Positions 44,453-52,304 of a DNA stretch of 64,000 nt are shown one piece after another. The position numbers and the translations under genes are program-made. This stretch comes from Phycisphaeraceae bacterium (GTDB lineage Bacteria > Planctomycetota > Phycisphaerae > Phycisphaerales > UBA1924), in assembly GCA_020639235.1 (NCBI GenBank), contig JACKHC010000001.1, forward strand, positions 372,001 to 436,000, given 5' to 3'. The notes beneath the pieces are model-generated. The model ran no database searches, had not been told where the DNA came from, and was given only the letters and a program-made list of their open reading frames with translations. Each line of letters begins with the position of its first letter. The stretch's first letter is position 1.

Positions 44453-45298
44453 TTACGATGCGATGGCGGGTTCTGCGGCGGGCAGTGTGATCGCGAACGT
44501 GGTCCCCGACGTTGATGAGCGTGCTTCGATGGAGCCGTGCGCTTCATCGACGAGCCGCTTGCAGACAGCTAGCCCGAGGCCGGAGCCGCGCCGGCCACCG
44601 GGGCGCACCTCTCCGCGATGGAAGGGCTCGAACAGGTGGGAACGGACGGACTCGGGGAGGCCGGGCCCGGTGTCGGCGATCTCGATCTCAATCGTGGGAA
44701 ACCCCCCCACGACCTCGCGCTGCCCCGGATTGGGCCCGCTGGGGCTGTTCCCCGTGGAAAGCTTGGCACTGAAGTGCAGGGAGCCGCCGGCGGGCTTCAT
44801 CGCTTCCAGTGCATTGAGGACGAGGTTCAGGATGACCTGATGCAAGGCGCCGGGAGACATGGCGGCCGACAAGCCGTCAGGGCAGTCAACCTTCAGATCG
44901 ATTCCATCCTGTTTGGGATCGCGGACCAGGCAGGCCCGCACATCACGGATGACCTCGGCGACGCCGGCGATTTCTCCCTCGGAGTCCCGCCGCGCAAAGC
45001 CGAGCAGGGCTGATGCGATGAACGAGGCGCGCTCGGATCCTTCGAGGGCCTTTCGCAGGGCTTTTTGAGTCAGGTCCGCGTCGTCGGGAGACTCGAGCGC
45101 CATTTCCGCGAATGTGACGATCGGAGTCAGGATGTTGTTGAACTCGTGCGCAATCGCGCCCGCGAGGGTGCCAAGGGTCGCCAGGCCCTGGAGTTCGGCC
45201 AGCTCCTTCTCGAGGGACTCGATGCGCCCGACAAGCGCCTCGGGGTCGGTCTCAAGACTTGGCGGACCGGCAAATTTTGAGCGGTTTGGCTCTGGCAA
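44453..45298 (-). CDS. Short soluble histidine kinase
   Basis: 281 residues if the TTG at 45298 is the start; GAGGGAG lies about 6 nt upstream. H-box LAGAIAHEFNNILTP places the phosphorylated His at about residue 51; N-box LILNALEAM region, G1-box IADTGPGLP and G2-box GRRGSGLGLAVCKRL show a complete ATPase domain. No sensor or transmembrane part is visible. A nearby ATG at 45338 has a better ribosome site but its frame stops after 28 codons, so a sequence error or frameshift upstream is possible. No response regulator lies beside it. Confidence 0.75.
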   Translation of the reverse strand: MPEPNRSKFAGPPSLETDPEALVGRIESLEKELAELQGLATLGTLAGAIAHEFNNILTPIVTFAEMALESPDDADLTQKALRKALEGSERASFIASALLGFARRDSEGEIAGVAEVIRDVRACLVRDPKQDGIDLKVDCPDGLSAAMSPGALHQVILNLVLNALEAMKPAGGSLHFSAKLSTGNSPSGPNPGQREVVGGFPTIEIEIADTGPGLPESVRSHLFEPFHRGEVRPGGRRGSGLGLAVCKRLVDEAHGSIEARSSTSGTTFAITLPAAEPAIAS

Positions 45299-45383
45299 TC
45301 CGTCTCTCCCTCGCCCGTCCTCGGGCTGGGATTGACATCGGATCGACTCCTGAAGCGGGCAATAGGGGGGACGCCGCAGAATG

Positions 45384-45866
45384 CTATTCGGTGATGCTGA
45401 GCCAGTCTGGGCCGGATGTATCGCCCGTTGAGGGGCTAGGACCGCGTCCGAGTAGCCATTCCCGAGTCGCGCTGGGCCGCAGGTCGGCCTGAGGCATACA
45501 TTCTCGGGCGATCCATTCGAACGAGATCTTTGGTTCCAGGGAGACGACAGCGGGGGGGACGTCGCCGCCATGCGCCCCCCACTCCGCGGGGTGTTCCACA
45601 TGGAACACAATCGAGACCTCGTGGCGTCGCTTGGTGTTCTGGGTGAACCGGGCCTCGCACACAAGCAGGCAACGGCCCGGTCGCACCCGCATGCCGGTTT
45701 CCTCCAGGAACTCTCGCGTACACGCGTCCGCTGCCGACTCACCGGGATCCACATGCCCGCCGGGCAGATAGCAGTATCCGCGTTTGAGATTGCGGCACAC
45801 GAGAACTCGATCGCCCCATATCAGGAGGCCTCGGGCGATCAGCTCGATGTGGCCGGAGCTGGACAT
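45384..45866 (-). CDS. Nudix hydrolase
   Basis: 160 residues from ATG 45866 (MSSSGHIELIARG); a longer start at 45935 is possible but poorly supported. The Nudix box G-x5-E-x7-REUxEExGU is complete: GGHVDPGESAADACTREFLEETGMRV (broken here only for reading; all key residues present). Substrate unknown. It lies 85 bp upstream of the kinase start on the same strand, and its 5' end is divergent from parB. Confidence 0.88.
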   Translation of the reverse strand: MSSSGHIELIARGLLIWGDRVLVCRNLKRGYCYLPGGHVDPGESAADACTREFLEETGMRVRPGRCLLVCEARFTQNTKRRHEVSIVFHVEHPAEWGAHGGDVPPAVVSLEPKISFEWIARECMPQADLRPSATREWLLGRGPSPSTGDTSGPDWLSITE

Positions 45867-45984
45867 GAATGGGGGGGATGAAGTCACAGTACGTCCAAGA
45901 AATCGGGTCGAAATCGATGCCCGCACAGGGTACATTCTTCGGCATCACACCAGAACTCATCCACACGCGACACGGAGGTCACGC

Positions 45985-46941
45985 ATGGCACGGCCCACAA
46001 AACCTAGACTTGGCAGGGGGATTTCGGCTCTCATCGGCGACCCTGTCAAGGTTCAGCCGGAAGTACCAAACAAAATCCAATCACCTAAACCAGTTGGAGT
46101 TTCACAAGACGATTCGTCCGATAACGCGGATCGTGTGATTCATGTTGGCGTCGAGGAGATTCGCCCCGGCAGGCATCAGCCGCGTTCGCCGATCGACGAG
46201 ACGGGGCTTCATGATTTGGCGGCGTCGATCAAGACCGCCGGCGTAATGCAGCCATTGATCGCGCGTCGGGTTGGCGGGGACTCGAGTGGGGGGGGTGACC
46301 TCGAGCTTATCGCGGGCGAGCGCCGCTGGCGGGCGGCTCGTATCGCGGGGCTGCGAACGGTTCCCGTCATCGTCCGTGATGTCGACGACCTGACCGCGGC
46401 GCAATGGGCGATCATCGAGAACGTCCAGCGTGAGGACCTCAACCCGATCGATCGCGGCTCCGCGTTCCGCAATCTCGTTGAGACATTCGGGCTGACGCAG
46501 ACGCAGATCGCCGAGGCGGTGGGTTTGGATCGATCGAGCGTCGCGAATCTCATCCGTCTCACCGACCTGGAGCCCGACATCCGCGCCTGGATCGCATCGG
46601 GCGCACTCAGCGCCGGTCATGGCAAGGCGCTGCTGGCCGCGCCCAGCGGTGCGCTGAGACTAAAACTAGCCAAACAGGCCATCGAGAACTCGTGGACTGT
46701 TCGTGAGGTCGAACGGCGCGCATCATCCGAACTCGCCGCCCGCACGCCAACCAAACAGCCTGGCGCAATTAAGGCCGTGGAACTGACTTCGATCGAGAAA
46801 CAACTCGGCGAGCACCTCGGTACCAAGGTGGCGATCACAAGCAACGCCAAGCGCACGCGTGGCAGAGTGACGATTAACTTCTATGGAATTGACCATTTTG
46901 AGGGTCTATTAGCGCGGATGGGCGTGCGACTCGACTCTTGA
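45985..46941 (+). CDS. parB: Chromosome-partitioning protein ParB
   Basis: 318 residues from ATG 45985, with GGAGG about 6 nt upstream. The ParB/Srx-type N-domain has the CTPase motif region GERRWRAARIAGL; a helix-turn-helix follows (TQTQIAEAVGLDRSSVANLIRL). A loop at about residue 103 contains an 8-G run (46288-46295) encoding Ser-Gly-Gly-Gly. It loads DNA at parS sites and works with ParA; parA is not adjacent, and no parS box (TGTTTCACGTGAAACA-like) is seen close by. Confidence 0.93.
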   Translation: MARPTKPRLGRGISALIGDPVKVQPEVPNKIQSPKPVGVSQDDSSDNADRVIHVGVEEIRPGRHQPRSPIDETGLHDLAASIKTAGVMQPLIARRVGGDSSGGGDLELIAGERRWRAARIAGLRTVPVIVRDVDDLTAAQWAIIENVQREDLNPIDRGSAFRNLVETFGLTQTQIAEAVGLDRSSVANLIRLTDLEPDIRAWIASGALSAGHGKALLAAPSGALRLKLAKQAIENSWTVREVERRASSELAARTPTKQPGAIKAVELTSIEKQLGEHLGTKVAITSNAKRTRGRVTINFYGIDHFEGLLARMGVRLDS

Positions 46942-47077
46942 ATGTCGGCTGATGTTGATCTAAGTTTATGGTGCACAGTCACCGTTGTTATCAATATCAG
47001 ATCGGGCGACGTCGAGGCCCGAGGTGTCGCGTCGCCAAACTCCCTCCCGGATGAGGGAATGAAGGAGCATTGAGATC

Positions 47078-47509
47078 ATGGCCAAGAGAACGCTCGCGTC
47101 GGTATCGGTTACGGAACTGAAAGCGGAGATCAACCGCAGGAAGAAGCGCATCCACACGCTGGTGCGCAAGCGCAACCGACTTGTTCAGCAACTCCAGCAG
47201 ATCGATACCGAGATCGAAGCCGAAGGCGGCGCCGAGTTCGTCAGGATGTCGCCCGCGGGCGCGGGGCGCAAGCGCGGGCGTCCGGTCGGCTCGGGCGGCG
47301 GGAAGCGCCCGCGCAATGACGCCAACCTCGCCGACTCGATGGCGTCCGTGCTCTCCGGCAAGACGATGGGTGTGACGGAGTTGTCAGAGGCCGTGCAGAA
47401 GGCGGGATATCGCACGACTTCGCCCAACTTCCGCACGATCGTGAATCAGACGCTCATCAAGGACAAGCGATTCAAGCGCGTCGAGCGCGGCCTGTACACG
47501 GTCAAATAA
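47078..47509 (+). CDS. Coiled-coil, AT-hook and winged-helix protein
   Basis: 143 residues with AAGGAG 11 nt upstream. N-terminal helix (about 8-48) is a coiled coil (LKAEINRRKKRIHTLVRKR). Residues about 62-80 are AT-hook-like: GRKRGRPVGSGGGKR, with the GRP core. The C-terminus (about 88-143) resembles a winged helix: GVTELSEAVQKAGY, LIKDKRFKRVERGLYTV. It is likely to bind DNA. It is 136 bp downstream of parB and may serve chromosome organisation, but this is inference. Confidence 0.7.
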   Translation: MAKRTLASVSVTELKAEINRRKKRIHTLVRKRNRLVQQLQQIDTEIEAEGGAEFVRMSPAGAGRKRGRPVGSGGGKRPRNDANLADSMASVLSGKTMGVTELSEAVQKAGYRTTSPNFRTIVNQTLIKDKRFKRVERGLYTVK

Positions 47510-47545
47510 GCAAGCAGTCAGATACCACTTGCGAATGTCCAGCCG

Positions 47546-48925
47546 TCACCCGTCCGCGGGGGCGGCTGCTTTCGTATGGCGTGTCTCGATGTACAGACGC
47601 AAGAAAAGAATCGCGCCTGCGGCGCTCAGGCCGCTCAGCAAGATGAACAGCCAGCCGCCCAGCCCGCTCCACGCAACGGTCGTATCGAGCAGGGTGAATG
47701 TCGGGATGCCGGAGTACAACAGGGCGCCGGCGTACGGGGCGAGCATGCCACGGATTCCGGTGAGCGTCACATGGATCCCCATGTAGAGACTCGCCAGATG
47801 CTTGGGGGCGTAATCGTGATGACCCAGGTTCCACGCCAGGACACCGCCGCCGAACGCCATCCCGAGGATCACGCGCGCCAGATACAGAACCCACACGGTC
47901 TGCGTGAGTACACCCACACCCATGAGCAGGTTCGCAACGACGAAGAACCACGAATGGAATACCCGGAATCGCACGATGTGCGTGCGGTCGAGCACGATCG
48001 ACCAGAACGGAATCGCAAGCATCGTGACGAAGACAGGGATCGTTTGCGCCAACGCGATCGACTGGCCGTACTCCAGACCCATCGGGTCCTTGAGCGCCAT
48101 GATGAAGGGCGCCGTCGCCGCTAGGTTGGGCACGCCCAGCACGAACTGCGCGAACATGAACTTCCGGTAGGCGTGGTCCTCGCGCAGGATGCTCCACATG
48201 GTGGGCGTGTTGGGATCGCCGCGATCGGTTTGCGCCCGATGCTCTCGCTCGACTTTCAGAGACGCCGCCCTGCCGCGCCACGGCACATGGGAGAACGACC
48301 ACACGCCGAACGCGCCGAGCACGACCGCGAGCACGAACACGCCGCGGTACGCGTGCTTGGCGAGTTGATCGTTCGGCGCGAAGTCCGACGCCAGACCGAC
48401 CGCGATGCTCGTGAGCGTCACAACAAGCGTGGAGACGATGGTGAATTTTCCCGTGAGCGAGGCGCGGTTGTGGCGCGGGTAGTTGGACCGCCAGAGATCG
48501 GTGCGCGTGTTGGTGATGCCGGTGAGGAAGCACCTCGCCGCGAGCACGGTGGCGACGAGAAGCGCCAGGCCCATTTTGTTGAAAGGGAGCAGCGCCATGG
48601 CGAGCACGCTCGCGATCACAGCGAGCTGCATCGCGTTGATGACGCGTACACGATCGCGCGTTTGGGCGAAGCGCGTCCAGAGGGGCGTGGTCAGCATCGC
48701 GAGCGTGGTGGAAGCGGTGATGGTGGCGATCGCGAAGTTGCCCGCGCCGAAGCTCTTCTGCGCGATCACGCCGATGAAGGCACCCTCGACGCACGCGACC
48801 GATGCCGGCATGAAGCATGCGCTGGTGAGTTCCCAGCGGTAGGCGCGCCGCGACATCGCCGGGACGCGGACGGGATGGAACGAACCGAAGTATCGCGCGA
48901 GGTGGCGCACAGGGGCCAGCATCAT
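47546..48925 (-). CDS. MFS transporter
   Basis: About 459 residues. The open frame starts further upstream, but the ATGs at 48976 and 48991 lie in or at the terminator of the upstream gene; the ATG pair at 48925/48922 is the next choice, and an ATG at 48856 (MSRRAYRW) is also possible. About 11 to 12 membrane helices are visible, with an LWTRFAQTRDRVR loop after the second. Substrate cannot be told. The N-terminal start remains uncertain. Confidence 0.78.
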   Translation of the reverse strand: MMLAPVRHLARYFGSFHPVRVPAMSRRAYRWELTSACFMPASVACVEGAFIGVIAQKSFGAGNFAIATITASTTLAMLTTPLWTRFAQTRDRVRVINAMQLAVIASVLAMALLPFNKMGLALLVATVLAARCFLTGITNTRTDLWRSNYPRHNRASLTGKFTIVSTLVVTLTSIAVGLASDFAPNDQLAKHAYRGVFVLAVVLGAFGVWSFSHVPWRGRAASLKVEREHRAQTDRGDPNTPTMWSILREDHAYRKFMFAQFVLGVPNLAATAPFIMALKDPMGLEYGQSIALAQTIPVFVTMLAIPFWSIVLDRTHIVRFRVFHSWFFVVANLLMGVGVLTQTVWVLYLARVILGMAFGGGVLAWNLGHHDYAPKHLASLYMGIHVTLTGIRGMLAPYAGALLYSGIPTFTLLDTTVAWSGLGGWLFILLSGLSAAGAILFLRLYIETRHTKAAAPADG

Positions 48926-48977
48926 GGAGCGGGGACGGTACGCGCGCTCCACGCCATCCGCAACGCCCCGGCGCATG

Positions 48978-49004
48978 AAAAACCCGGGCACTCGGGCGCC
49001 CGGG
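48978..49004 (-). terminator. Intrinsic terminator on the minus strand
   Basis: A seven-base stem (CCCGGGC at 48983-48989, GCCCGGG at 48998-49004, 8 nt loop) followed, on the minus strand, by five T (plus-strand AAAAA at 48978-48982). It lies 31 bp after the stop of the lipoprotein gene and ends just before the first in-frame ATG of the MFS gene. Confidence 0.8.
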
Positions 49005-49035
49005 CGGTCGTTCGATCAGCGGTTGTCACCCTCGA

Positions 49036-49323
49036 TCAATACGCGACGGGCTCGGGCGTCAGGCGGCTCGGGCGGTCGGTCAGGAGAAAGCGTCCCATAT
49101 CGCTGTTGAGCGCACGACCGTTGTGGTCATGGGTCAACGCGATGCGATTCGAGGACTCCACCCCGGTCTTGCCGAGCGTGTGCAACAGCGGCGTCGGGTT
49201 GGAGCGGAAACGAGAAACGTGCGGATCGCCGCCGGTCGAGGCGCACCCGATCGCGGAAACGAACGCGGCGCCGCCCAGAACGAGCAGAGCGGAACGGGTC
49301 AGAGACTTGCAGCGATTGGTCAT
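49036..49323 (-). CDS. Small lipoprotein of unknown function
   Basis: 95 residues with AAGGAG 7 nt upstream of the ATG. The signal peptide ends at the lipobox SAIGCAS; the mature part is polar (PHVSRFRSNPTPLLHT...). The gene is followed by an intrinsic terminator. No family recognised. The longer open frame to 50589 is not a gene. Confidence 0.7.
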   Translation of the reverse strand: MTNRCKSLTRSALLVLGGAAFVSAIGCASTGGDPHVSRFRSNPTPLLHTLGKTGVESSNRIALTHDHNGRALNSDMGRFLLTDRPSRLTPEPVAY

Positions 49324-49557
49324 CTGGAACTCCTTCTTGGGGCGATGTTTGTACCGGTCTGCCCGCGGGGGGTCAAACAGAGTCCACCCGGTTGCCGACC
49401 CATTACCCGGCACCCTCACTCTGACGCTGCGGCGGCAACTTGGTTCCGGCAACGCCCGGTGTTTGCATTTAGTTCGGCAATGATGCGGCCGATGCTCCAC
49501 AATGACCCGGCCCACAGGGGCTACCATCGCGAACTTCCCCGACCGGACCACCAACGT

Positions 49558-50541
49558 ATGAGCCCTATCGATCCAGCCGCAGCTCCGAGTTCGATCGACC
49601 CCGCGCTCATCGAGCGCTTGGCCCGGTCGATTCTCGACGACCCCCGGATCTCGCATGTCGGGTCCACACACTTGCCGGATCGGGGAGCGGTGGGGGAGTT
49701 GGTGGAGGTGATCCGCGAACTGGTGTTCCCCGGCTTCTTCGGCCGGCGCGATCTCACCAGTGAGTCGCTCGATGCGCACATCCGAGACCTCCTGATCAGG
49801 GCGGTTCGACATCTGGAGAATCAGGTCCGCGCAGTGCTGCGCTACGAGCGGGAGCTCTCGCCCCGCGGGCACGACCCATCGCTCGATGATCCGGAGTGCG
49901 CCAAGCGGGCATCGGATGTGGCGCGGGAACTGGTCAACCTGATCCCCGACCTCCGCGCGATGCTCTCCCTCGATGTGCAGGCCGCCTACGACGGCGACCC
50001 CGCGGCCCGCCACGTCGATGAGGCGATCTTCTGCTATCCGGGCGTCGACGCGATCTTCACACACCGCGTGGCGCACGCGCTGCACCGGATGAGCGTTCCG
50101 CTGCTCCCGCGGATCATCCAGGAGATGGCCCATTCGCGCACGGGCATCGACATCCACCCCGGTGCACAGATCGGAAAGTCGTTTTTCATCGACCACGGCG
50201 GCGGCGTGGTGATCGGTGAAACAACGCGCATCGGCGATCAGGTCCGCATCTATCAGGGGGTCACGCTCGGAGCGAAGTCCTTTACTCGCGACGGTACGGG
50301 CCGCCTCCAACGGACCGCGACGCAGCGCCACCCGACAATTGGCAACCGCGTCACGATCTACGCGGGTGCGGTCATCCTTGGGGGCGACACGGTCATCGGT
50401 GACGATTGCGTGATCTCGGGCTCTGTGTTCGTCACCGACTCGGTCCCTCCGGGGCATATCGTCCGCCAGAAGACGCCCGAGTTGGTCCTGCGGTCCAACC
50501 GCGATGCGCTTGGAGGGCCCGGCAACAAGGGCGGCGGGTGA
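49558..50541 (+). CDS. cysE: Serine O-acetyltransferase
   Basis: 327 residues from ATG 49558. An N-terminal helical domain (about 1-180) precedes a left-handed beta-helix: GIDIHPGAQIGKSFF, GVVIGETTRIGDQVRIYQGVTLG, TIGNRVTIYAGAVILGG and VISGSVFVTDSVPPG. The His in DHGGGVVIG fits the SAT active site. Forms O-acetylserine for cysteine synthesis. The long N-terminal domain matches EpsC/SAT-type enzymes in planctomycetes. No cysteine synthase beside it. Confidence 0.9.
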   Translation: MSPIDPAAAPSSIDPALIERLARSILDDPRISHVGSTHLPDRGAVGELVEVIRELVFPGFFGRRDLTSESLDAHIRDLLIRAVRHLENQVRAVLRYERELSPRGHDPSLDDPECAKRASDVARELVNLIPDLRAMLSLDVQAAYDGDPAARHVDEAIFCYPGVDAIFTHRVAHALHRMSVPLLPRIIQEMAHSRTGIDIHPGAQIGKSFFIDHGGGVVIGETTRIGDQVRIYQGVTLGAKSFTRDGTGRLQRTATQRHPTIGNRVTIYAGAVILGGDTVIGDDCVISGSVFVTDSVPPGHIVRQKTPELVLRSNRDALGGPGNKGGG

Positions 50542-50577
50542 ATATGATTGAAGCCAAACGCCGATAGTGGGGGAGTC

Positions 50578-50997
50578 ATGGGCGAACACCTGCGATCGAG
50601 TCCGATCTTCTGCCGCGCCGGGATGGCGTTGCTCCTTTCCGCGTGCGCAGCGCTATCGCTCGGCGGCTGCTCGAAGAAGCCCGAGAAGATCACCGTGATG
50701 CAGGTGAAGCGTGATTACGCGCAGAAGCTCGTCGATGGCATGGAGTTCGGTGAGTCCGGCAGGATCAAGGCGGCCTCGTTCGACGATCGCACATTCATCC
50801 TGCAGACCGTGACCATCGACTCCGACGAGCAGGTGATGACGGCAAAGTCCGCCGAGATGATCGTCGACCCCGCGACCGACACGCTCCGCCTGCGGCTCCA
50901 CGATGTCGCCGGCGCGAGCACCGAAGGCGAAGGAATTGCGGAGTTGAAGGAAATGACAACGAGCGCGATCAAACTGGGATTCGACGCGATTCCGTGA
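50578..50997 (+). CDS. Small lipoprotein of unknown function
   Basis: 139 residues from ATG 50578 (GGGGGAG lies very close, 2 nt before). The lipobox is SLGGCSKK. Mature part is beta-rich (TVMQVKRDYAQKLVDGMEFGESG, FILQTVTIDSDEQVM). No family recognised. It follows cysE by 36 bp and may be read with it. Confidence 0.65.
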   Translation: MGEHLRSSPIFCRAGMALLLSACAALSLGGCSKKPEKITVMQVKRDYAQKLVDGMEFGESGRIKAASFDDRTFILQTVTIDSDEQVMTAKSAEMIVDPATDTLRLRLHDVAGASTEGEGIAELKEMTTSAIKLGFDAIP

Positions 50998-51011
50998 AGA
51001 TCCAAAAGAAC

Positions 51012-51042
51012 ACCGACCCGCCGAAACACTCGGCGGGCCGGT
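51012..51042. terminator. Bidirectional hairpin between convergent genes
   Basis: Stem CCCGCCGA-AACAC-TCGGCGGG (51017-51037) is extended by ACCG/CGGT outer pairs with one mismatch. It sits between the lipoprotein gene at 50997 and the 3' end of the gene at 51093. Confidence 0.65.
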
Positions 51043-51092
51043 ATGCCAATGGGGAGACTTGAAGCATTGGCTGCAAATGTTGTGTCACGCGC

Positions 51093-52118
51093 TCACGGCG
51101 TGGGGACATCCACCTCGTCCATATCGGGCGCGGGTTTGTCGGCGCTCTCCTGCTCCTCGAGATACCGGCGGAAGCGCTCCAGGGCCCGCTCGCGCCGTTC
51201 GGGCGGCAACTGCTCGATGCGCTTGAGAATCTCCTCGGGCGAGACCTGCCCCATGCGGTCGCGCATGCGCCGCTCACCTGGCGCACCCTGAGGCGCCGCG
51301 CCGGGCTCGACGCCTTCGCGCCCATCCCGGCGTGCCTCGCGCTCGGCGCGGATTTCTTCCATCTTGCGATCGATCTCGGCGCGAACAAACTCCTGCTGCG
51401 GCTCGGTGAGCACCTCCCACGCGCGGACGCGGAGCGCCTCGATCTCCTGAGGCGGCTCGAAATCCATCATCCGCTGCGCCATCTCGCGACGCATCACCTC
51501 GCGATCGGCCATGTCCTCGGGCGCGACCTGATCCGGTGCCGGGCGGCCGGCGCGGCGACGCTGGGGCGGGTTCCCTTCCGGCACCATCTCGTCGCCCTGT
51601 GCACCGGGGCCTCCAGGCCCCCGACGGTTCGGGCGGGCACGGTCACGCGCGGGCGGCGCACCATCGCTGCCTTCGGCGGCATCCGGACGCGGCGCGCGGT
51701 TGCGCGCGCCGCGCTCCGGTTGCTCGCCGTCTCCCCGCGCTGCACCCCCCCGCTCGCGCTCACGAGCAAGCGCGCGCGTGGCCTCACGAAGTTCTTCACC
51801 GATCGCCTTGATCTGCTCGTCCTGCTCGGCGGTCAGGCGCAGCCCCTCGGGTGCCTCATCCGTGGCAAGCATGTGAATCGCGCCGATGAACACGCGCATC
51901 GGTACGCGGGCGGCCCGCATGCGCTTGTCGTCCATCTCGCCGAAGTTGGCGGTATGTCCCGGCACATCACGGTCGTCCACCCGGGGGCCGCGCAGCGGAG
52001 CGTCGGCGGGGGGGGCACCGGGGGGGGCGCTGGGGGGGGCGGCGATCGCGAGCCCGGCAGCGAAGATCACGCTGAGGGCGGAGAGGCGGGTCAGGGATCG
52101 TTGGGTACGCTTGGTCAT
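51093..52118 (-). CDS. Secreted Arg/Pro/Glu-rich protein
   Basis: 341 residues with GGGAG 7 nt before the ATG. A signal peptide ends near AIA; residues about 27-40 are a Pro-rich stretch (PPSAPPGAPPAD) encoded through three runs of eight C on the coding strand. The rest is charged, low complexity, rich in Arg and Glu, with a helical C-terminus (EEILKRIEQLPPERRERALERF). Some regions (TEPQQEFVRAEID) resemble Spy/CpxP-like helices, a weak similarity. Function unknown. Confidence 0.65.
   Translation of the reverse strand: MTKRTQRSLTRLSALSVIFAAGLAIAAPPSAPPGAPPADAPLRGPRVDDRDVPGHTANFGEMDDKRMRAARVPMRVFIGAIHMLATDEAPEGLRLTAEQDEQIKAIGEELREATRALARERERGGAARGDGEQPERGARNRAPRPDAAEGSDGAPPARDRARPNRRGPGGPGAQGDEMVPEGNPPQRRRAGRPAPDQVAPEDMADREVMRREMAQRMMDFEPPQEIEALRVRAWEVLTEPQQEFVRAEIDRKMEEIRAEREARRDGREGVEPGAAPQGAPGERRMRDRMGQVSPEEILKRIEQLPPERRERALERFRRYLEEQESADKPAPDMDEVDVPTP
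52008..52039. repeat. Three poly-G tracts of eight bases
   Basis: Runs of eight G at 52008-52015, 52020-52027 and 52032-52039, separated by CACC and CGCT. They lie in the 5' coding part of the gene on the minus strand (poly-C in that direction) and could allow slipped-strand frameshifting. Confidence 0.75.
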
Positions 52119-52304
52119 GGGTCTTTCTCCCGGTGAATGTGTCAGTCTTCCACCGGGTCTAACGCCCGAATCCGGGCCTCATTGCAGGAACCTGTGGGCG
52201 TGCGGCCCCTGACTCCCCGCAAGAATCCGGGAAAGTTGTGATTTTCTGCCTAGGATGCCCGTTTGAGCCGCCAATAACCCACCCCGCCCCGCAAGAGACC
52301 CGAC
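52119..52304. other. Divergent gap between secreted-protein gene and mrp
   Basis: 186 bases hold the two 5' regions. I see no clear promoter; an AAGAGA purine stretch lies before mrp. Confidence 0.4.

Noticed and set aside
45384..45754. N-terminal extension of the histidine kinase frame
   Set aside because: It runs inside the Nudix gene in another frame and contains no sensor domain.
49324..50589. Long minus-strand frame across cysE
   Set aside because: Antisense to cysE, which has full hexapeptide repeats and a clear active site; only 49036-49323 is a gene.
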